Positions 42,029 through 52,683 of a stretch of 64,000 nt of DNA are shown one piece after another. How positions within the stretch are numbered: position 1 is the first letter of the stretch; each line of letters begins with the position of its first letter. The DNA is from Acinetobacter tandoii DSM 14970 = CIP 107469 (GTDB lineage: Bacteria > Pseudomonadota > Gammaproteobacteria > Pseudomonadales > Moraxellaceae): positions 1 to 64,000 of the forward strand of contig NZ_KE007371.1 in assembly GCF_000400735.1 (NCBI RefSeq). The letters run 5' to 3'. Both the position numbers and the translations under genes were made by a program. The notes beneath the pieces were generated by a model. That model was not told the DNA's origin. It saw only the letters and a program-made list of their open reading frames with translations, and did no database searches.

Positions 42029-43519
42029 TCAAGAGACCAATTTAGGCTTCCGTTGATCGTGCGGTAATGCTTTCTTAAACTTTAATACAGCATCTTCGAA
42101 AGTTGCATTTTTTAACTCCTTACGATCCGCCAAATAGTTATTGGTAACTTTCCATGGTGCGTGCTTTCCTTGTTTTGGCATCACATTCGCTGCGCGGGCA
42201 ATATAACCAGAAGTTAAACTCCCCATCACCGTATCTTCAAGTAGTTCTGTTTGATCACCCTGTGGGATCACCTCTACATAACCCTTTTGATCCATATAAT
42301 TGATCAAACGACAAATATAATCAGCCGCAATATCCACCTTTAATGTCCATGAGGCATTAATATAACCAATAATCATCGCCATATTCGGTACATCACTTAC
42401 CATCACCCCTTGATAGAGCATATGTTTTGAGGTATCGATTGGCTGACCATCCAGCGTTGCCTTGAGACCACCTAAAATTTGAATATCCAAGCCTGTCGCT
42501 GAAACAATAATATCTGCGTCAAGATGTTTACCCGACTTTAACAAAACCCCATTTTCAGTAAATCGCTCAATTAAATCTGTCTCTACACTGGCTTGACCAG
42601 AACGTAAAATTTTAAACAAATCACCATCAGGCACGACACATAAACGCTGATCCCAAGGATTATAACTTGGGGTAAAGTGCTTCATATCCACTTTACCTTT
42701 CAGTTGCAACTCAATCGATTTTAATAGCAATTTACGCAAGAGTTTTGGTTGCTTTTGTGCCAAGGCATAAATACCACGCTGCATCCCGATATTACGTGCA
42801 CGAGTCAATTTATACGCAAGGTCTTCAGGTAAAATTTTACGCATTTTATTATAAAGAATATCAACCGAAGGAACTGACGCGATATAAGTCGGTGAACGTT
42901 GTAGCATCGTCACGTGCCCTGCTCCACCTTTTGCCATAGCCGGGACTAAAGTGATTGCCGTAGCACCGCTCCCAATAATAAGCACCTTTTTTCCACGATA
43001 ATCTAAATTTTCTGGCCAGTGTTGGGGATGAATAAACTCACCTTTGAACTCAAGCTGATTCGGAAATTTCGGTTGGTAGCCATGTTCATAATTATAATAA
43101 CCCGTACAACCTAAAATAAAATTGGCCACCCAAGTCTGCTTCTTTTGATGATCATCTTCAATTTCAACCACCCACTTTTGAATACTTGAATCATAATTGG
43201 CAGAAATGACGTTGTGTTTAAAATGAATTTTAGAAGCAAGTTGATATTCTTCTACAACTTCTGCTAAATAACCTTTAATTGCAGCCCCATCAGCCAATAC
43301 GCTCGATTGCTGCCAAGGTTTGAAATTATAACCAAAGGTAGACATATCAGAATCAGAACGGATACCAGGATATTTGAACAGATCCCATGTTCCGCCAATA
43401 CTCTCACGTCGTTCAATAATTTCATAAGAACGATTTGGATTATTCTTAGATAAATGAGCAGCTAGACCAATCCCTGAAATACCTGCACCAATAATCAATA
43501 TATCAATTTGTTTTTCCAT
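42029..43519 (-). CDS. Flavin-containing Baeyer-Villiger monooxygenase (EthA-like)
   Basis: 496 aa. The FAD motif GAGISG is at residues 11-16, the BVMO/FMO fingerprint FKGEFIHPQHWP (FxGxxxHxxxWP) at 158-169 and the NADPH motif GSGATA at 183-188. GGTWDLFKYPGIRSDSD near 42-58 is typical of the EthA group. It inserts oxygen next to a ketone or oxidises sulfur, using NADPH and O2; the natural substrate is unknown. A dyad overlapping a perfect TTGACA lies upstream, as expected for a TetR-type repressor site. No regulator gene is adjacent. Confidence 0.9.
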   Translation of the reverse strand: MEKQIDILIIGAGISGIGLAAHLSKNNPNRSYEIIERRESIGGTWDLFKYPGIRSDSDMSTFGYNFKPWQQSSVLADGAAIKGYLAEVVEEYQLASKIHFKHNVISANYDSSIQKWVVEIEDDHQKKQTWVANFILGCTGYYNYEHGYQPKFPNQLEFKGEFIHPQHWPENLDYRGKKVLIIGSGATAITLVPAMAKGGAGHVTMLQRSPTYIASVPSVDILYNKMRKILPEDLAYKLTRARNIGMQRGIYALAQKQPKLLRKLLLKSIELQLKGKVDMKHFTPSYNPWDQRLCVVPDGDLFKILRSGQASVETDLIERFTENGVLLKSGKHLDADIIVSATGLDIQILGGLKATLDGQPIDTSKHMLYQGVMVSDVPNMAMIIGYINASWTLKVDIAADYICRLINYMDQKGYVEVIPQGDQTELLEDTVMGSLTSGYIARAANVMPKQGKHAPWKVTNNYLADRKELKNATFEDAVLKFKKALPHDQRKPKLVS

Positions 43520-43568
43520 GTTGTTTTTATAACCTGACTGATAATTCCATTTTATTAAAGCACAAATC

Positions 43569-43586
43569 TGACAATGATCAATGTCA
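43569..43586 (-). promoter_or_regulatory. Operator-like dyad upstream of the monooxygenase
   Basis: TGACA-n-TGATCA-n-TGTCA, symmetric except for the two n positions, 50 bp before the ATG. On the minus strand it contains a perfect -35 TTGACA, so binding would block the promoter. No good -10 is placed at 17 bases. Confidence 0.5.
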
Positions 43587-43658
43587 AGTTAACTAAATTC
43601 AGATGAAAATCATGTCATTTCAGGACAAAAGTAAATATTGTCAAACAAAAGACAATAA

Positions 43659-43688
43659 AAAAGGTCGGTTAAAAACCGACCTTTTTTT
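43659..43688. terminator. Bidirectional terminator at the end of the ribosomal cluster
   Basis: AAAAGGTCGGTT-aaa-AACCGACCTTTT followed by T residues on the plus strand and A residues before it. It lies 27 bases past the rplQ stop on the minus strand, where the flanking A-run supplies the T-tract. Confidence 0.9.
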
Positions 43689-43714
43689 AAGAACAACTGA
43701 GTTATCCTGCGAAA

Positions 43715-44080
43715 TTAGTTAACTTCGCGATCTACTAGTTCAACGTAAGCCATCGGTGCAGCATCACCTGCACGGAAGCCCGCTTTAAGAACACGTAGAT
43801 AACCGCCGTTACGTTCTTTGTAACGAGGGCCAAGAACGGTAAATAATTTACCAACAGTTGCTGCTGAACGAGTACGAGCAAACGCCAAACGACGGTTTGC
43901 AACAGTATCGTTTTTAGCTAAAGTGATTAAAGGCTCAGCAACGCGGCGTAATTCTTTAGCTTTAGGAACAGTAGTTTTAATTAACTCGTGTTCGAACAAA
44001 GAATTAGCCAAGTTTTGGAACATCGCTTTACGATGACTGCTTGTACGGCCTAATTTCACACCACTATTACGATGACGCAT
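43715..44080 (-). CDS. rplQ: 50S ribosomal protein L17
   Basis: 121 aa. [20 protein letters not shown] is the invariant L17 start. It contacts 23S rRNA near the peptide exit tunnel. It is the last gene of the cluster, 18 bp after rpoA, as in the E. coli alpha operon. Confidence 0.98.
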   Translation of the reverse strand: MRHRNSGVKLGRTSSHRKAMFQNLANSLFEHELIKTTVPKAKELRRVAEPLITLAKNDTVANRRLAFARTRSAATVGKLFTVLGPRYKERNGGYLRVLKAGFRAGDAAPMAYVELVDREVN

Positions 44081-44098
44081 GGTGATAGTCCTACTTAA

Positions 44099-45106
44099 TT
44101 AACGGCTACGATAGGCGAAACGATCGTCCATACGGAGACTAGCTGGTGGCCAGTTCTCTAAACGCATGCCGAGCTGTAAGCCTTTAGAAGCCAGAACATC
44201 TTTGATCTCAGTAAGCGATTTTTTACCAAGGTTAGGAGTTTTAAGTAACTCAACCTCAGTGCGCTGTACAAGATCACCAATGTAGTAAATATTTTCTGCT
44301 TTTAAACAATTCGCAGAACGAACAGTAAGCTCTAGATCATCTACTGGACGAAGCAAAATTGGATCAACTTCTTCACGAGGTTCTTGAGCAACAGGAGCTT
44401 GATCTTTCTGAAGGTCAACAAAAATTGCAATTTGTTGTTGCAAAATTGTCGCCGCTTTGCGGATTGCTTCTTCAGGATCAACTGTACCGTTTGTCTCAAG
44501 ATCAATGATCAGTTTATCAAGGTCAGTACGTTGTTCTACACGCGCATTTTCTACGATGTAAGACACACGTTTGATTGGGCTATAAGAAGCATCTAACTGT
44601 AAACGACCCACTGGGCGAGTTTCGCCTTCTGGGAAACGTGAATCAGAAGTTTCATAACCACGGCCTTGAGCAACTTTAAGGCGCATTTTTAATGAACCAG
44701 TTGCACTTAATGTACCGATCAAGTGTTCAGGGTTAACCACTTCAACATTATGAGGTAAACGAAGGTCAGCAGCAGTAACATCGCCAGGACCTTGTTTCTC
44801 TAATGTCAAATAAGCTTCATTTTGATCGAACAGCTTAATAGACAATCCTTTTAGGTTCAGCAAGAGCTCGACGATGTCCTGCTGCAAGCCTTCCAAAGTA
44901 CTGTACTCGTGCTCAACACCTTCAATTTCAACTTCAACCACAGCTGCGCCAGGTAAAGAAGAAAGAAGGATGCGACGTAAAGCATTACCAAGAGTATGAC
45001 CAAAGCCACGCTCTAAGGGTTCTAGAATAACTTTTGCCGAGGTCCCGCTAACCGCTTCGACCTTGATCGCTTGCGGAGTTAGAAACTCATTTGCAGTACG
45101 CGTCAT
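44099..45106 (-). CDS. rpoA: RNA polymerase alpha subunit
   Basis: 335 aa. The N-terminal dimerisation domain has [19 protein letters not shown], and a flexible acidic linker near residue 240 leads to the C-terminal domain ([20 protein letters not shown]) that binds UP elements and activators. Length is close to E. coli alpha (329 aa). It lies between rpsD and rplQ in alpha-operon order. Confidence 0.99.
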   Translation of the reverse strand: MTRTANEFLTPQAIKVEAVSGTSAKVILEPLERGFGHTLGNALRRILLSSLPGAAVVEVEIEGVEHEYSTLEGLQQDIVELLLNLKGLSIKLFDQNEAYLTLEKQGPGDVTAADLRLPHNVEVVNPEHLIGTLSATGSLKMRLKVAQGRGYETSDSRFPEGETRPVGRLQLDASYSPIKRVSYIVENARVEQRTDLDKLIIDLETNGTVDPEEAIRKAATILQQQIAIFVDLQKDQAPVAQEPREEVDPILLRPVDDLELTVRSANCLKAENIYYIGDLVQRTEVELLKTPNLGKKSLTEIKDVLASKGLQLGMRLENWPPASLRMDDRFAYRSR

Positions 45107-45123
45107 TATTGCTACCTCAAGGA

Positions 45124-45747
45124 TTATTTAGAATACAATTCTACAATCAAGCTTTCGTTGATTTCAGCAGGTAAATCAGAACGATCTGGTGCAGCTTTAA
45201 ATGTACCTTCCAACTTAGAATGGTCAATTTCCATCCAAGAAGGAATACCACGTTGAGCAGCTAATTCAACTGCATTTTTAATACGCAATTGTTGCTTAGC
45301 GCCTTCGTGAACTGCAATCACGTCACCAGCTTTAACTTGGATAGACGCAATGTTAACACGACGACCATTTAAAGTGATAGAACGGTGAGATACAAGCTGA
45401 CGAGCTTCTGCACGTGTAGAACCAAAACCCATGCGATAAACAACATTATCTAGACGGCTTTCAAGCAATTTCAACAAGTTTTCACCTGTTGCGCCTTTAA
45501 CACGAGCAGCTTCTTTATAGTAGTTACTAAATTGACGCTCTAAAACACCGTACATACGACGTACTTTTTGTTTTTCACGTAATTGTAGTGAATACTCAGA
45601 TTGTTTTGCACGGCTTTGACCATGTTGGCCAGGAGCTTTAGCATGTTTTTTAGTCTTAACGTCAAATGGTTTAACGCCAGATTTTAATTGCAGGTCTGTC
45701 CCTTCGCGGCGAGAGAGTTTGCATTTTGGACCAATATAACGAGCCAT
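45124..45747 (-). CDS. rpsD: 30S ribosomal protein S4
   Basis: 207 aa, a primary 16S-binding protein and, in E. coli, the translational repressor of the alpha operon. The N-terminus [19 protein letters not shown] has only one Cys, so this is the zinc-free form. The S4 RNA-binding domain is at [26 protein letters not shown]. Confidence 0.98.
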   Translation of the reverse strand: MARYIGPKCKLSRREGTDLQLKSGVKPFDVKTKKHAKAPGQHGQSRAKQSEYSLQLREKQKVRRMYGVLERQFSNYYKEAARVKGATGENLLKLLESRLDNVVYRMGFGSTRAEARQLVSHRSITLNGRRVNIASIQVKAGDVIAVHEGAKQQLRIKNAVELAAQRGIPSWMEIDHSKLEGTFKAAPDRSDLPAEINESLIVELYSK

Positions 45748-45759
45748 GAATGTTTCTCC

Positions 45760-46146
45760 TTACACGCGACGTTTTTTAGGTGGACGGCAACCGTTGTGCG
45801 GAATTGGAGTCACATCGGTAATGCTGTTAATTTTATAACCCACTGCACCTAATGCACGAACCGCAGACTCACGACCAGGACCAGGACCTTTTACAAGGAC
45901 GTCCAAGTTTTTCAAACCGTAATCTAAAGCAGCTTTACCAGCAACTTCAGCAGCTACCTGAGCAGCGAACGGAGTTGATTTACGTGATCCACGGAAGCCT
46001 TGTCCACCTGAAGTAGCCCAAGCCAATGCATTACCTTGACGATCAGTGATCGTTACAATGGTGTTATTAAAAGAAGCGTGAATGTGTGCGACACCTTCAG
46101 AGACGGTACGAGTGACCTTCTTGCGTGCGCGAGTATCTTTAGCCAT
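45760..46146 (-). CDS. rpsK: 30S ribosomal protein S11
   Basis: 128 aa. The body [20 protein letters not shown] and the basic C-terminus [15 protein letters not shown] mark S11, a platform protein of the 30S subunit. It lies between rpsM and rpsD. Confidence 0.98.
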   Translation of the reverse strand: MAKDTRARKKVTRTVSEGVAHIHASFNNTIVTITDRQGNALAWATSGGQGFRGSRKSTPFAAQVAAEVAGKAALDYGLKNLDVLVKGPGPGRESAVRALGAVGYKINSITDVTPIPHNGCRPPKKRRV

Positions 46147-46165
46147 CTTTTAGCTTCCAGAAATC

Positions 46166-46522
46166 TTATTTCTTAATAGGTTTGCGCGGACCTTTACGGG
46201 TACGTGCGTTAGTTTTAGTGCGTTGTCCGCGGACAGGCAAGCTGCGACGATGACGAAGACCGCGGTAGCAGCCTAAATCCATTAAACGTTTAATGTTCAT
46301 GGAAATTTCGCGACGTAAATCACCTTCGGTTGGAACCTTGGTAACTTCTGCACGAATCGCATCAAGCTGAGCATCATCTAATTCACGAATCTTTGTTGTT
46401 GGAGCGATACCAACAGCAGCCAAGATGTTCTTAGCAGTGTGGCGACCAATACCAAAGATATAAGTGAGAGAGATAACAGCATGCTTGTTATCCGGAATGT
46501 TTACACCGGCAATACGAGCCAT
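46166..46522 (-). CDS. rpsM: 30S ribosomal protein S13
   Basis: 118 aa. [19 protein letters not shown] starts the protein, and the basic tail [17 protein letters not shown] reaches the P site. It is the first gene of the alpha part of the cluster, behind a strong hairpin at 46558-46584. Confidence 0.98.
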   Translation of the reverse strand: MARIAGVNIPDNKHAVISLTYIFGIGRHTAKNILAAVGIAPTTKIRELDDAQLDAIRAEVTKVPTEGDLRREISMNIKRLMDLGCYRGLRHRRSLPVRGQRTKTNARTRKGPRKPIKK

Positions 46523-46557
46523 TCAATTTTCTCCAAAAAGGCAGTAGAGATAATCAA

Positions 46558-46584
46558 CCGCCCCACAAAAATCTTGAGGGGCGG
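46558..46584 (-). promoter_or_regulatory. Leader hairpin upstream of rpsM (spc/alpha boundary)
   Basis: CCGCCCC / GGGGCGG with an inner CAA/TTG pair, about 36 bases before the rpsM ATG. No T-run follows. The place corresponds to the leader where S4 represses the alpha operon in E. coli; S4 binding here is inference. Confidence 0.55.
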
Positions 46585-46629
46585 ATAATAACCTAATTAG
46601 CCTACTGAAATCAACAGGTCTTGATCAGA

Positions 46630-46746
46630 TTAACCTTGACGCTGCTTATGACGAGGTTCTGCGCTGCAAATTACGCGAATAACCCCATTACGACGGATAA
46701 CTTTACAGCTACCACAAATTTTCTTTACAGAAGCTTGTACTTTCAT
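46630..46746 (-). CDS. rpmJ: 50S ribosomal protein L36
   Basis: 38 aa: [19 protein letters not shown] then [19 protein letters not shown]. The zinc-binding C-C-C-H set (CxxC, C27, H32/33 region) is complete, so this is the zinc form. It lies between secY and rpsM, its normal place. Confidence 0.98.
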
Positions 46747-46766
46747 GATGAAACCTCTAAGTGCGC

Positions 46767-48125
46767 TTATCCCTTCGGATGAGCAGTCGTTTTTCTCATT
46801 AACGTTTGATTATCGTATTGATGAGATGTGAGGTGTGCTTGCAGTTGCGCCATGAAATCCATAACAACAACAACAACAATTAGCAAAGATGTACCACCCA
46901 GATAGAATGGAATACCAAAAGAACTTTGCAAAATCATCGGCATTAAACACACGATCGCAATATAAATCGCACCAATAAACGTCAAACGATTGAGAATATG
47001 ATCTAAATAACGAGCAGTTTGCTCACCTGGGCGAATACCAGGCACATAAGCTCCGCTGCGTTTTAAGTTTTCTGATACTTCTTTAGGACTAAATACTAGC
47101 GCCGTATAAAAATAACAGAAAAAGATAATTAACGCACCAAAGAGCACCAAATACAACGGCTGTCCAGGCGACAATAAAAGAGCCAAATCTTGAAGACTGC
47201 GTTTGATTATACCTGCACTCGGATCTGAGCTACCTACCCACTGTCCTAAACTCGCTGGAAACAAAAGCAAAGAACTGGCAAAGATTGCTGGGATTACACC
47301 TGCCATATTAATTTTTAATGGCAAATGCGTTTGTTGTGCAGTAAAGACACGACGACCTTGTTGTTTTTGAGCATAATTTACTGGAATACGACGCTGCGCT
47401 TTCTCAATAAACACAATTGCTGATAATACACCGAGAGACAATAAGCCAAAAATAACCAAGCCAATCAGACTGGTTTGCCCATTATCTACGGATGAAATAG
47501 ATTGCATAATCAAATTAGGCAATCCAGCAACAATACCCGCGAAAATGATCATGGAAATACCATTGCCCACTCCGCGTTCGGTAATTTGTTCACCCAACCA
47601 CATTAAGAACATAGTACCTGCAACCAGTGAGGTTACAGCAGGAACATAGAAGGCTAAACCAGCTGAAAGGGTAATCCCTTGACTGATCAAACCTGCACAC
47701 ATCCCAGTTGCCTGTACCAAAGCTAAAAGCAACGTACCTTGACGTGTATATTGGTTAATCTTACGCTTCCCTTGCTCTCCCTCTTTTTTCAAAGCTTCGA
47801 GTGATGGAATCACAGTCGACATTAACTGCACAATAATTGATGCAGAAATATACGGCATAATCCCCAAGGCAAGAATTGACATTCTTTCTAAGGCACCACC
47901 TGAAAACATATTAAACAAACCAAGGATTGTGCCCTGGTTTGCATTAAAAAGGTTTTCAAGTGCAGCATTATTAATGCCCGGTACTGGAATATGCGCTCCT
48001 AGTCGAAAAACCAACAATGCACCGAAGAGAAATGTCATTCGGCGAATAATTTCACGATATTTCACGTAAAATGGTTGCCCTTTCATCATGTGAACATGAC
48101 CTGAAGAACTAGGAGACATAGACAC
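46767..48125 (-). CDS. secY: Protein translocase subunit SecY
   Basis: 452 aa with ten transmembrane helices, the pore of the Sec translocon. [17 protein letters not shown] in the plug region and the long cytosolic loops ([32 protein letters not shown]) that bind SecA and the ribosome are clear. It lies between rplO and rpmJ, as in the spc operon. Confidence 0.98.
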
Positions 48126-48131
48126 TCGCGA

Positions 48132-48572
48132 TTACTCCTCGACTTTGCCGCCAGCAGCTTCAACAGCAGCTTTAGCGCCTTTAGTCAATGCAACACCTTG
48201 TACAGTGAATGCACGAGTAATTTCACCAGAAAGTACGATACGAGCACGAAGCATATCTTTACGTACAACATTCGCCGCTTTTAAAGTTTCAAGTGAAACA
48301 ATATCACCTTCAACTTTAGCAAGCTCTGATAAACGTACTTCAGCAGTTTTTAAAGCGATTTGGCTAGTGAAACCGAATTTAGGTAAACGACGATATAACG
48401 CAGTTTGACCGCCTTCAAAGCCTGGACGAGTACCACCACTTTTACGTGAGTTTTGACCTTTGATACCACGACCACCAGTCTTACCTACGCCAGAGCCAAT
48501 ACCACGGCCTAGACGAAGATTATCACGCTTCGCACCTTCCGCAGGTGCAAGTTCATTTAAACGCAGAGTCAT
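48132..48572 (-). CDS. rplO: 50S ribosomal protein L15
   Basis: 146 aa. [20 protein letters not shown] and the glycine-rich [20 protein letters not shown] are typical of L15, a late-assembly 50S protein. It lies six bases before secY. Confidence 0.98.
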   Translation of the reverse strand: MTLRLNELAPAEGAKRDNLRLGRGIGSGVGKTGGRGIKGQNSRKSGGTRPGFEGGQTALYRRLPKFGFTSQIALKTAEVRLSELAKVEGDIVSLETLKAANVVRKDMLRARIVLSGEITRAFTVQGVALTKGAKAAVEAAGGKVEE

Positions 48573-48575
48573 GGC

Positions 48576-48752
48576 TTATTCCTCTACACTAACCATATAG
48601 TAGACTTTGTTGATCATACCGCGGTTAGAAGGCGTATCTTGCACTTCTACAGTATGACCAATACGACGCAGACCTAAACCTTGTAAACAAAGCTTGTGAT
48701 TTTTCAAGCGATGAGAAGAAGATTTAGTCTGGGTAACTTTAATCGTTTTCAT
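48576..48752 (-). CDS. rpmD: 50S ribosomal protein L30
   Basis: 58 aa: [20 protein letters not shown], ending [29 protein letters not shown] is the L30 core. It fills the gap between rpsE and rplO in the conserved order. Confidence 0.98.
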
Positions 48753-48758
48753 GATTGA

Positions 48759-49256
48759 TTACCCTTGAATTTGTTCTACAGAAAGACCACGTTTAGCAGC
48801 TACTTTCTCTGGAGAAGTCATATCACGCAAACCTTTGAAAGTTGCATTTACAACGTTCGCAGCATTTGTAGAACCGTAACATTTAGCAAGTACGTTATGT
48901 ACGCCTGCAGCTTCAAGAACGGCACGCATAGCGCCACCAGCGATTACGCCAGTACCTTCAGAAGCAGGTTGCATGTACACACGGCTCGCACCATGACGTG
49001 CATTCACAGGGTGTTGTAAAGTAGTACCAGCAAGGTCTACAGTAATCATGTTACGACGTGCAGCTTCAAGTGCTTTAGAAATAGCAGCTGGAACTTCACG
49101 CGCTTTACCACGACCAAAACCTACACGACCGTTACCATCACCCACAACAGTTAATGCTGTGAAAGAGAAGATACGACCACCCTTAACAACTTTGGCTACA
49201 CGATCAACGGCAACCAGCTTTTCAACAAGACCTTCGTTTTGTTCAACTTTAGCCAT
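48759..49256 (-). CDS. rpsE: 30S ribosomal protein S5
   Basis: 165 aa. The double-stranded RNA-binding-like N-terminus ([20 protein letters not shown]) and [16 protein letters not shown] are S5 hallmarks. It works in decoding accuracy at the 30S shoulder. It lies between rplR and rpmD. Confidence 0.98.
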   Translation of the reverse strand: MAKVEQNEGLVEKLVAVDRVAKVVKGGRIFSFTALTVVGDGNGRVGFGRGKAREVPAAISKALEAARRNMITVDLAGTTLQHPVNARHGASRVYMQPASEGTGVIAGGAMRAVLEAAGVHNVLAKCYGSTNAANVVNATFKGLRDMTSPEKVAAKRGLSVEQIQG

Positions 49257-49258
49257 GA

Positions 49259-49609
49259 TTAGAACTCCAAGCCGTTTTCACGAGCAGCATCAGCCAAGGC
49301 TTTGATACGACCATGATATTTAAAACCAGAACGGTCAAACGCAACTTTAGTAATACCAGCTGCTTTAGCACGTTCTGCGATTAAAGCACCTACTTTAGTC
49401 GCTGCTTCAATATTACCAGTTGCACCAGCACGTAAAGTAGCATCTAAAGTTGAAGCTTGCGCTAAAACTTTGCCACCATCTGCTGAGATAACTTGAGCAT
49501 AGATGTGACGCGGAGTGCGGTTTACACACAAACGAGTCGCACCCAATGCACGAATGTGCAAGCGTGTGCTTTTCGCACGACGCAAACGGGATTGTTTCTT
49601 TTCGTTCAT
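49259..49609 (-). CDS. rplR: 50S ribosomal protein L18
   Basis: 116 aa. [20 protein letters not shown] and [20 protein letters not shown] mark L18, which binds 5S rRNA in the central protuberance. Confidence 0.98.
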   Translation of the reverse strand: MNEKKQSRLRRAKSTRLHIRALGATRLCVNRTPRHIYAQVISADGGKVLAQASTLDATLRAGATGNIEAATKVGALIAERAKAAGITKVAFDRSGFKYHGRIKALADAARENGLEF

Positions 49610-49623
49610 AAGAACCTCGCGCC

Positions 49624-50157
49624 TTATTTCTTCTTAGCTTCTTTACGAAGTACAACTTCGTCAGAATAACGAACACCTTTACCTTTATAAGGCTCTGGCG
49701 GACGGTAACCACGGATATCTGCAGCAACTTGACCTAAACGTGCTTTATCAGCAGATTTAAGGATAATTTCAGTAGCTGTAGGAGTTTCAGCAGTTACACC
49801 TTCAGGAAGCGTATAGTCGATCGGGTGAGAGAAACCAAGGTTAAGGTTAACAACGTTACCTTTAACCGCAGCTTTATAACCAACACCGATAAGTTGTAAC
49901 TTACGTTCGAAGCCTTCGCTAACACCTTTTACAAGGTTGTTAAGAACAGCGCGAGCAGTACCAGCTTGCATCCAAGCGTCTTTCGACTCAGCTTTTGGAG
50001 CAACAGCTACAATACCGTCTTCCTGTTTAAGCTCGACCAGCGCATGCAGGTTGAAAGACAATGTACCTTTACTGCCTTTCACTTCGACCTGCCGGCCGTT
50101 CTGAGTAACTGTAACACCATTAGGTACAGTTACTGGGGCTTTAGCCACACGAGACAT
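49624..50157 (-). CDS. rplF: 50S ribosomal protein L6
   Basis: 177 aa. Two L6 folds are present, ending in the RNA-binding block [19 protein letters not shown] near the C-terminus. It lies in conserved order between rpsH and rplR. Confidence 0.98.
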   Translation of the reverse strand: MSRVAKAPVTVPNGVTVTQNGRQVEVKGSKGTLSFNLHALVELKQEDGIVAVAPKAESKDAWMQAGTARAVLNNLVKGVSEGFERKLQLIGVGYKAAVKGNVVNLNLGFSHPIDYTLPEGVTAETPTATEIILKSADKARLGQVAADIRGYRPPEPYKGKGVRYSDEVVLRKEAKKK

Positions 50158-50170
50158 GAGGAATCACCTA

Positions 50171-50566
50171 TTAAGAAACAAAAGCAATAACTTCACCACC
50201 AACGCCTGCAGCACGTGCAGCGCGATCAGTCATGATGCCTTTGCTTGTAGAAACAATTGCAATACCTAAACCTTGCTTAACGCTCGGAAGTGCATCTTTA
50301 CCGCGATATTGGCGAAGACCTGGACGGCTTACGCGCTTCACAGTTTCGATAACTGGCTTGCCTTCGAAATATTTTAAAGTGATGGTCAAAGTAGCTTTGC
50401 CTTCAACTTCAGCAACTTCTACGTTTGAAACATAACCTTCTTGTTGAAGTACGTTAGCAATTGCAACCTTCAACTTAGAATTAGGCATAGAAACTGCTTG
50501 TTTCTTAGCCATTTGTGCGTTACGAACACGAGTTAACATGTCGGCAACGGTATCTTGCATACTCAT
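50171..50566 (-). CDS. rpsH: 30S ribosomal protein S8
   Basis: 131 aa. [20 protein letters not shown] and the C-terminal [20 protein letters not shown] are S8 signatures. In E. coli S8 binds 16S helix 21 and represses the spc operon at rplE. Confidence 0.98.
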   Translation of the reverse strand: MSMQDTVADMLTRVRNAQMAKKQAVSMPNSKLKVAIANVLQQEGYVSNVEVAEVEGKATLTITLKYFEGKPVIETVKRVSRPGLRQYRGKDALPSVKQGLGIAIVSTSKGIMTDRAARAAGVGGEVIAFVS

Positions 50567-50579
50567 TTATAGTCGCTCC

Positions 50580-50885
50580 TTACCAGCTTGCCTTAACAAC
50601 GCCCGGTACATCACCTTGCATTACTGTGTCACGTAATTTGTTACGGCTTAAACCGAACTTACGGAAGTAACCATGAGGACGACCAGTTAAACCACAACGG
50701 TTACGAAGACGCACTGGAGACGCATTACGTGGTAATGCTTGTAACTTCATCATCGCTTCGAAACGCTCTTCGTCGCTTGCATTTACATTTGCAATCGTAG
50801 CTTTTAATTCAGCACGTTTTGCAGCAAATTTAGCAACTGTCTTTTCGCGTTTCAATTCGCGATTAATCATACCTTTCTTAGCCAT
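50580..50885 (-). CDS. rpsN: 30S ribosomal protein S14 (zinc-free form)
   Basis: 101 aa, the long form without the CxxC pairs of the short zinc form. [20 protein letters not shown] is the conserved core. It lies between rplE and rpsH. Confidence 0.98.
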   Translation of the reverse strand: MAKKGMINRELKREKTVAKFAAKRAELKATIANVNASDEERFEAMMKLQALPRNASPVRLRNRCGLTGRPHGYFRKFGLSRNKLRDTVMQGDVPGVVKASW

Positions 50886-50894
50886 ATCGACCTC

Positions 50895-51431
50895 TTATTT
50901 GAACGGGAAGCCGAATGCACGCATAAGCGCACGGCCTTCGTCATCGGTGCGAGCAGTCGTAGTAACGGTAATATCCATACCACGAATACGATCAATCTTA
51001 TCGAAATCGATTTCAGGGAAAACGATTTGCTCTTTAAGACCCATAGAGTAGTTACCACGACCATCAAATGATTTCGAAGAGAAACCACGGAAGTCACGGA
51101 TACGAGGGATCGCAATAGAGATCAAACGGTCTAAGAATTCGTACATGCGTTCGCCGCGTAAAGTAACTTTACAACCGATCGGCCAACCATCACGGATTTT
51201 GAAACCAGCGATTGATTTACGAGCTAATGTAAGCACTGGTTTTTGACCAGCAATTGCTTGCATATCAGCAAGAGCACCATCAAGGAGTTTTTTGTCAGCA
51301 GCTGCTGCACCAACACCCATATTGATCGTGATTTTAGTGATGCGTGGAATATCCATCACATTTTTAACGCCTAAAGTCTCTTGTAATTGAGCTTTAAGTT
51401 CGTCATTGTAACGCGTTTTAAGTCTGGCCAT
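50895..51431 (-). CDS. rplE: 50S ribosomal protein L5
   Basis: 178 aa. It binds 5S rRNA and contacts the P-site t[22 protein letters not shown] and the C-terminal [18 protein letters not shown] are typical. Confidence 0.98.
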   Translation of the reverse strand: MARLKTRYNDELKAQLQETLGVKNVMDIPRITKITINMGVGAAAADKKLLDGALADMQAIAGQKPVLTLARKSIAGFKIRDGWPIGCKVTLRGERMYEFLDRLISIAIPRIRDFRGFSSKSFDGRGNYSMGLKEQIVFPEIDFDKIDRIRGMDITVTTTARTDDEGRALMRAFGFPFK

Positions 51432-51446
51432 TGCCTTCTCAACCTA

Positions 51447-51764
51447 TTACTTCGCTACCGCCACTGATTCACCATTTGACTTGTAAACGCGAGTTTTCAC
51501 GCCTTCAATCACTTGGTAACCAACACGGTCAGCCTTTTGGGTTGTAGCATTAAAAATTGCCACATTAGAAATATGAAGCGAAGCTTCTTGTGTAACGATA
51601 GTGCCTTCAGCACCTGTTGCACGGTTCGGCTTTTGATGCTTCTTAACCAAGTTAAGGCCTTCAACCATAACACGGTCATTAGAAACAGACAGAACAGTAC
51701 CCTGTTTGCCTTTTTCCTTACCTGCGATCACAATTACTTGATCGCCTTTTTTAATCTTAGCCAT
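51447..51764 (-). CDS. rplX: 50S ribosomal protein L24
   Basis: 105 aa. The KOW domain KKGDQVIVIAGKEKGKQGTV starts the protein. It is an assembly initiator near the tunnel exit. Confidence 0.98.
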   Translation of the reverse strand: MAKIKKGDQVIVIAGKEKGKQGTVLSVSNDRVMVEGLNLVKKHQKPNRATGAEGTIVTQEASLHISNVAIFNATTQKADRVGYQVIEGVKTRVYKSNGESVAVAK

Positions 51765-51773
51765 GATTGCCTC

Positions 51774-52142
51774 TTATAGAACTTCAGGAGCCAATGAAAT
51801 GATTTTCATGAACTGTTCAGTACGAAGTTCACGAGTCACTGGTCCGAAAATACGAGTTGCAATCGGCGCTTTGTTGTTGTTCAAAATAACAGCTGCGTTA
51901 TCGTCGAAACGAATCACAGAACCATCTGGACGACGGATACCGAATTTTGTACGAACTACAACAGCATTCATCACGTCACCTTTTTTAACACGTGCGCGCG
52001 GAATAGCTTCTTTTACAGTAACTTTAATAATATCGCCAACTGAAGCATAACGACGATGCGAACCACCAAGTACTTTAATACATTGTACGCGGCGGGCACC
52101 ACTGTTGTCTGCTACGTCGAGCATAGTTTCGGTTTGAATCAT
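51774..52142 (-). CDS. rplN: 50S ribosomal protein L14
   Basis: 122 aa. [19 protein letters not shown] is the invariant start, and [16 protein letters not shown] lies in the middle. It is the first gene of the spc part, directly behind the large hairpin at 52161-52220. Confidence 0.98.
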
Positions 52143-52160
52143 TGCCCTACTCCAAAACCG

Positions 52161-52220
52161 TGCATCACCGGTCGCAATTTCGAAAGGCTCAAAGAGTACT
52201 CGAAATTGACCGATGATGCA
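52161..52220 (-). promoter_or_regulatory. Long stable hairpin between rpsQ and rplN (S10/spc boundary)
   Basis: The arms (52161-52183 and 52200-52220) are inverted repeats of about 20 bp with one mismatch and a two-base bulge, TGCATCA to TGATGCA at the base and CAATTTCGA/TCGAAATTG at the top. The loop holds a further CTC/GAG pair. Only TTTT within ACGGTTTTGG follows on the minus strand, so it is at best a weak terminator. RNase III processing or translation control is inference. Confidence 0.7.
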
Positions 52221-52231
52221 AGAACGTTTAA

Positions 52232-52489
52232 TTACTCAGCAGCAGCTTCAACAACTTCAACTAATGTCCAAGACTTAGTTTTAGAAATTGGGCGGCTTTC
52301 TTTGATTGTCACAACGTCGCCTAATTTAGCTGTGTTGTTCTCATCATGAGCATGTAATTTAGTTGAACGGCGGATTGATTTGCCATACAACGGGTGTTGA
52401 ACACGACGTTCGATAAGTACAACAATAGACTTGTCCATTTTGTCACTTACGACTTTGCCGGTTAACGTGCGGACTGTTTTTTCACTCAT
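52232..52489 (-). CDS. rpsQ: 30S ribosomal protein S17
   Basis: 85 aa. The OB-fold body [20 protein letters not shown] and [20 protein letters not shown] are S17. It overlaps the rpmC stop by four bases (ATGA) and ends the S10 part. Confidence 0.98.
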   Translation of the reverse strand: MSEKTVRTLTGKVVSDKMDKSIVVLIERRVQHPLYGKSIRRSTKLHAHDENNTAKLGDVVTIKESRPISKTKSWTLVEVVEAAAE

Positions 52490-52683
52490 TGTCCGTTCCC
52501 CTGTTTTTCGGTAAGGAGGGTCTTAATACGAGCAATAGTTTTACGAGTAAGTGCAACTTCGTGCGATTTACCCAATTGACCAGTTGCTTTAGCCATACGA
52601 AGACGGAATTGGTTAAGCTGTTGCTCATCAAGCAAAGCTGTCAACTCTTCTACCGACTTTTCACGTAGATCTTTAGTTTTCAT
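52486..52683 (-). CDS. rpmC: 50S ribosomal protein L29
   Basis: 65 aa, an all-helical hairpin. It begins [20 protein letters not shown] and has [12 protein letters not shown] in the second helix. It shares single bases with its neighbours on both sides, so translation is coupled. Confidence 0.98.
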   Translation of the reverse strand: MKTKDLREKSVEELTALLDEQQLNQFRLRMAKATGQLGKSHEVALTRKTIARIKTLLTEKQGNGQ

